A stretch of DNA of 64,000 nucleotides from Gerris lacustris (Eukaryota; Arthropoda; Insecta; Hemiptera; Gerridae), in contig OX578281.1 in NCBI GenBank assembly GCA_951217055.1, forward strand, positions 9,020,447-9,084,446. The letters run 5' to 3'. A model generated the notes under the pieces. That model did not search any database. It saw nothing but the letters and a program-made list of their open reading frames with translations, and was not told the origin of the DNA. Below are positions 60,782-64,000 of the stretch, piece by piece (positions within the stretch are counted from its first letter, which is position 1; every line of letters begins with the position of its first letter). The position numbers and the translations under genes are program-made.

Positions 60782-61812
60782 GGTGGTCCAAAAGTCTCCC
60801 CCCCCCTCTTAACTTTTGAACGGTTTGAGATAAATTAATGAAACTTGGGGGATCTCTACCATGCAAAGGGAAGTTTGTTTTCATGCAATCACCCACTAGG
60901 GGCAACCACTCACTTTGCCCCCAGGCCACCTAACTTCAGAATTTCAAATTAGAATGTATATTTTTGATAGCACATTTGGATTCTACAGTAAAAAATAATA
61001 AACTTTTACTTGAAGTTATTTTTTCTATCTCCAATATTTTGCCCCCTACAGGGGGGCATAGATTGCGAAATAAACCTTCCGAAATAGTAAAAAAATAACA
61101 CTTAGATCGTTATAAAATCTAAATGGTTTGAAATAAAGTAATGGAACTTGGGGGATCTGTACCAAGTAAAGGTAAGTGTGTAATCATCCACTCGCGTACT
61201 AGGGGCAACCACCATTTTGCCCCCAGGCGCTGAAATCTACCACTATTATACATTTTCCCCCCTACAGGGGGCAAAATAATGGAGATAGAAAAAAAAGTTT
61301 GAAGTAAAAGTTTATTATTTTCCACGGTAGAATCCAAATATGCTATCAAAAATATACATTCCAGGTTAAAATTTCGAAGTTAGGTGGTCTGGGGGCAAAA
61401 TGGGAGGTTGCCCCTACTGCGCGATTGCATGAAAACAAACTTCCCTTTACATGGTAAAGATCACCTAAGTTTCATTAATTTATCTCTAACCGTTTAGATT
61501 TTACAACGTATTATCGGAAAGGTTGTTTTTGTATCTTTGCCCCTCTATAGGGGGCAAAATATTGGTGATAGAAAAAATAGTTTCAAGTAAAAGTTTATTA
61601 TTTTTCACGGTAGAATCCAAATATGCTATCAAAAATATACATTCCAATTTGAAATTTTGAAGTTGGGTGGCCTGGGGGCAAAGTGGGTGGTTGCCCCTAG
61701 TGGGTGATTGCATGAAAACAAACTTCCCTTTGCATGGTAGAGATCCCCCAAGTTTCATTAATTTATCTCAAACCGTTCAAAAGTTAAGAGGGGGGGAGAC
61801 TTTTGGACCACC

Positions 61813-61815
<3 letters not shown>
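60779..61815. mobile_element. 1.04-kb foldback element with CAGGGTG ends, in OR-D intron 1
   Basis: Ends CAGGGTGGTCCAAAAGTCTC in perfect inversion. Arms of about 180 bp are almost identical (AACTTTTGAACGGTTTGAGA, GAAACTTGGGGGATCTCTAC, TTTGCCCCCAGGCCACC). Inside are four further diverged copies of the GGGGGCAAAATATTG / ACTTGGGGGATCT module in alternating orientation. TA flanks inside (TA)n. Confidence 0.85.

Positions 61816-61886
<71 letters not shown>
61816..61886. repeat. (TA)n tract
   Basis: Continues directly from the right end of the foldback element. Confidence 0.9.
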
Positions 61887-61893
<7 letters not shown>

Positions 61894-61985
61894 AAGAGGA
61901 ACAGAGCTAGGAAACATCTTACATGAATATAAAGTAGAATAAAAACAGATTGTATAAAAACATGTATATTAGAACCAGATATATA

Positions 61986-62900
61986 CAGGGTGTATACATA
62001 GGTGTAAATGCAAAAAAAAAATCATATTTCGAAAAAAAGTCATTCTTTATAAAGTCTCCTGCATGTTTTGGAATAAAGATATATCGAATTAAAAATTTCG
62101 TACCTTGCACCCTGTACCCAAAAGGTACAAATTTTTAAAATTGGTCAAGAGGGAAGTGGTGTTATTTTCAATTTTTCGAGAAAATGTTAAAAGCTTTATA
62201 AAAATAAGTATTTTCTATTCTAAGATCATTTTTGAATAAAAAAATTTAAAACCGGATGTCAAAAATCCCCCCCCCCCTTCAATATTGAAAAATATATAAT
62301 GTTGTTCAAACTGGATAAATGAGGTATCATTTTAAAGGTCTTGTTTTGTACATCAAAAGGGTGGGTGTTTCTTTTTTTTAATTTCTTTCCCACTTTAAGT
62401 TGCTTTAATCAAAAAGGTTATTATAACAATGTACAAAAAATGTTGATGTACAAAACAAGACCTTTAAAATGATACCTCATTTATCCAGTTTGAACAACTT
62501 TATATATTTTTCAATATTGAAGGGGGGGAGGGGATTTTTTACATCCGTTTTTAAATTATTTTTATTCAAAAATGATTTTAGAATAGAAAATACTTATTTT
62601 TATAAAGAATAACATTTTCTCGAAAAATTGAAAATAAGACCACTTCCCTCTTGACCAATTTCAGAAATTTGTACCTTTTGGGTGCAGGGTGCAAGGTACG
62701 AAATTTTTAATGCGATATATCTTCATTCCAAAACATGCAGGAGACTTTATTACAATAATAATATTACAATAAAGTTTATTGTTGCTCATATACAATGTAG
62801 AACTTAAAAGTACAGTAAAAAGTTTATAAAGAATGATTTTTTTTTTTAAATATGATTTTTTTTGCATTTACACCTATAGGTAAGTCGATCCGACACCCTA
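61986..62900. mobile_element. 0.9-kb foldback element with CAGGGTG left end
   Basis: Left CAGGGTGTATACATAGGTGT and right, inverted, with the terminal bases changed (ACACCCTATA). Arms pair through TACCTTGCACCCTGTACCCA, TTGGTCAAGAGGGAAGTGGT and AATGAGGTATCATTTTAAAG around a centre near 62385. Confidence 0.8.
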
Positions 62901-63654
62901 TAATTAAATTGAGATAAAACCACAAAAGCTATTCTCCAGACTCCAATCATGTAAACAGAGTGCGAAATAACAGCTGAGAACAGCGCCTAAGCGGTGGCGG
63001 AACGAAGAACTAAAGGTGACAGATAAGCTCCTACCATTGGTTCCCCAACTAGCTCAACCTAGTGGTCAAAGAAGGTACTAGAATGTCTGAATTAAAAGAG
63101 GATCCAGGAACAAACAGGGATGAAACAGAAGTAGAAAGAAGGAAAGAAAATGAAAATATGAAAGAGGAGAAGAAGTTAATTATAAGGCCTTGTGCAAGGC
63201 CAACCTTAGGCTACCTCTTATAACCTCAATGCTCATAAGAACTCCTTTGATAGAGGAATGTGGAATGTCACGTTATTACCTGCCACTGAGTGGATAATTA
63301 GCATAAAGCCTGGATTTACAGGGGATGAGGTTCGTAACATTCGCACAGAAAATGTTTCATCCCCTGTTTGTTCCTGGTTCCTCTTGAATTTTTGCCCCGG
63401 GCGGCAAAATGTGGGGGGCGGCAAAATGATTAACAGACTATAAATTTATTTAACTAATTTAAGACCTGTAATATGACACAGTGATGTAGGTGTAGAGGGC
63501 GGCATGCGAGCTAGGCAGATGAGAGTGAGCGATATGAACGCAGTACTGTCAGTGAGTAGATGCCTTCTTAATTCCCTATTGCAAGGTCGGGTCACAGTGT
63601 AGTTTTCGCGTAGTCCGTCTCGACGATGCGCGCCCTATCCCTACGAACTAGACA
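62901..63654. other. OR-D intron 1, unrecognised
   Basis: An inverted pair CAGGAACAAACAGGGATGAA (63105) / TTTCATCCCCTGTTTGTTCC (63355) and a GGCGGCAAAATG duplication at 63400-63428 are the only structure seen. No second OR exon. Confidence 0.4.
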
Positions 63655-64000
63655 CAGGGCCGGCGCGACCCTAGGGCGCTAGGGCCTGAGGGGCGCCGCA
63701 AGATACTTGCCCACCAAGAAGTCAATGTTATTACAAAGAAAGATAGACGAATAACTTAAATTAGGAGAGATCTCATTTAAAACTAATAATATAATTATTT
63801 TGCAAATAAATAATTATTTTTTATGGAGCAATAGTCAAGTTGATATTAACAATTAAAACTGGGATTCCCACTTACATGTTTATGTGGGAAACAAACATTA
63901 AACTATTTTGTGTTTGTTTATTTGCATACCTTAATGGTTGTTTGTTTATATACTCAGTTGAGTGTGTATCCCCTAGTTCTGTTGCTGTATAGGACGTTGT
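63655..64000 (+). mobile_element. Left end of a probable Tip100-type hAT
   Basis: CAGGGCCGGCGCGACCCTAG with GGGCGCTAGGGC and GGGGCGCCGCAAG resembles Tip100/ZMYM1-type termini; the element runs off the window and the rest seen is AT-rich non-coding DNA. Confidence 0.45.

Overview
The window is from a nuclear insect genome: AT-rich, intron-split genes with GT-AG junctions, and dense transposon debris. I cannot assign the order. Its organising feature is a tandem, same-strand (+) array of four insect odorant receptor genes (7tm_6 family). OR-A has only its last four exons here (3396-12391). OR-B is complete, with seven exons joining to a 426-residue frame (18954-30581). OR-C has seven exons and an 8-bp deletion in exon 3 (40104-55019). 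OR-D has only exon 1 in the window (60032-60451) and runs off the right edge. The B and C start codons are 21,150 bp apart, and even 5' flanks and intron blocks are recognisable between A, B and C, so the array grew by tandem segmental duplication. D is more diverged.

All other sequence is introns and spacers filled with repeats. Recognisable elements are a Tip100/ZMYM1-type hAT remnant (806-2095), a second hAT with 8-bp target duplication (47425-48470), a hAT C-terminal relic (16309-16740), a piggyBac-type TTAA element (about 23937-25934), a mariner remnant inside a LINE reverse transcriptase (26570-27575), a jockey-like LINE tail, decayed Ty3/gypsy (16880-18190; 56143-58161) and BEL/Pao (23009-23700) retrotransposons, and a Penelope-like element with a GIY-YIG endonuclease (51972-52961). 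There are also a tRNA-derived SINE family, Crypton-like non-autonomous elements, several foldback elements with CAGGGTG ends in (TA)n tracts, and MITEs.

Six minisatellites occur (units 69, 75, 86, 33, 88 and about 132 bp), most of them inside receptor introns, plus a dozen long (TA)n tracts. Many long open frames are only these repeats read in frame. OR paralogues provide empty sites that date insertions: the Penelope-like, hAT and piggyBac copies all postdate the duplication.

The most unusual observations are hammerhead-ribozyme-like cores at five places (two in Penelope 3' ends, two in a palindrome, one in an OR-C intron) with a compensatory change in stem II; the OR-C 8-bp deletion, whose frame could be restored by a stronger donor 4 bp upstream; and large inverted structures downstream of OR-A and between OR-B and OR-C. 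No CRISPR, rRNA or genuine tRNA gene was seen.
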